From Candidatus Poribacteria bacterium (GTDB lineage Bacteria > Poribacteria > WGA-4E > JAJDTR01), in contig JAJDTR010000119.1 of NCBI GenBank assembly GCA_022827055.1, forward strand, positions 1 through 32,669: a DNA stretch of 32,669 bases, written 5' to 3'. Made by a program: the position numbers and the translations under genes. Position 1 is the stretch's first letter; every line of letters begins with the position of its first letter. The notes beneath the pieces were generated by a model. That model saw only the letters and a list, made by a program, of their open reading frames with translations. It ran no database searches and was not told the origin of the DNA. This document shows, piece after piece, positions 32,292 to 32,669 of this stretch.

Positions 32292-32669
32292 CTGCTGATT
32301 TTCCTTGGTTTGTTGGAAGAACGACATCAGCTATTTGACTTGTATAGGGGTGTACTCAAACTGATGCGGCTCGTATCCGGTAGTGCGACATGTACCGATT
32401 TTGTTAAGGTCTGTCGCAAAGGGAGTGAAGACTTCTCGCTACGCTAGATGGGTAACGTGTGCTGAGGGTCGGTTGGCTTCGTTTGCCTGGCCGACGTTGT
32501 TCACTGATAAAACTCAAACGTAACATGGAACTTATCATCCGCATTATCAGATGAGCAAAAGTTGAATTAATTATTATGTAGCAGATTTAGTCTAGAGTTT
32601 GTCCGCACGTTCGTGCGAAGGTCACGAGTGGTGTGAATCAGGCGCTCTAGCTTGGTAAATTGATGTGGT
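32292..32669. other. Right end of the window, no gene seen
   Basis: Nothing is recognised in the last 378 nt except a perfect small hairpin at 32604-32617 (CGCACG, TT, CGTGCG). Any gene to the right lies outside the window. Confidence 0.5.

Noticed and set aside
32604..32617. Hairpin CGCACG-TT-CGTGCG as a terminator
   Set aside because: Perfect stem but no T-run on either side and no gene nearby within the window; left as an unassigned hairpin.

Overview
This window looks like a chromosomal segment of a free-living or host-associated bacterium from a poorly sampled phylum. The best guess is Candidatus Poribacteria or a close relative. That is an inference from gene content: several secreted LamG proteins, a phytanoyl-CoA dioxygenase, ThuA, a DUF6785-like membrane protein, zinc-less medium-chain dehydrogenases, and repeat-rich intergenic DNA. 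There is no rRNA, tRNA or CRISPR array to confirm it. Housekeeping genes (smc, infA-like, arfB-like, two rmuC) show this is chromosome rather than plasmid or phage.

Layout. 1-1043: a secreted LamG protein. 1522-4864: two RmuC paralogues on the minus strand, with a possible rmuC scrap between them. 5037-10533: a metabolic block with an SDR dehydrogenase (minus), then a GMC flavoprotein and a PhyH dioxygenase in one operon, then a zinc-less MDR dehydrogenase tightly followed by a ThuA protein. 10707-12514: an IF-1 with a long basic N-terminal extension and an M48/Ste24-type membrane protease. 12868-17199: smc and an ArfB-type ribosome rescue factor, both minus. 17445-19139: an IlvD/Edd dehydratase. 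19238-19845: a MazEF-type toxin-antitoxin pair with a clear promoter. 19908-20355: a broken membrane-anchored gene. 20402-23165: a second zinc-less MDR dehydrogenase behind a secreted family-10-like glycoside hydrolase. 23422-25229: two tandem LamG paralogues. 25709-28577: a multi-pass membrane protein and a sugar isomerase/epimerase. 29016-29792 and 31305-32291: two more secreted proteins.

How it fits together. The genes suggest use of carbohydrate or other organic matter: secreted jelly-roll (LamG) binding proteins and a secreted glycoside hydrolase outside the cytoplasm, with dehydrogenases, a dehydratase, an isomerase, ThuA and PhyH inside.

The most interesting signal is a short C-terminal tag, roughly V[DE]xxGK[LI]xxxWGx[LI]K. 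It ends all five secreted jelly-roll proteins in the window and survives in degenerate form at the end of a sixth, apparently dead, reading frame. It has no transmembrane helix and is not LPXTG or PEP-CTERM, so it may be an undescribed sorting or attachment signal.

The second layer is intergenic: (a) a family of tiny hairpins with 7-8 bp stems, roughly 3-nt loops and a CTAC-type tail, whose stems differ in sequence yet stay paired; (b) a degenerate 23-nt-period repeat with a GATC in each unit; (c) two copies of a MITE-like element that carries both (a) and (b); (d) a 236-bp inverted-repeat element flanked by 10-bp direct repeats.
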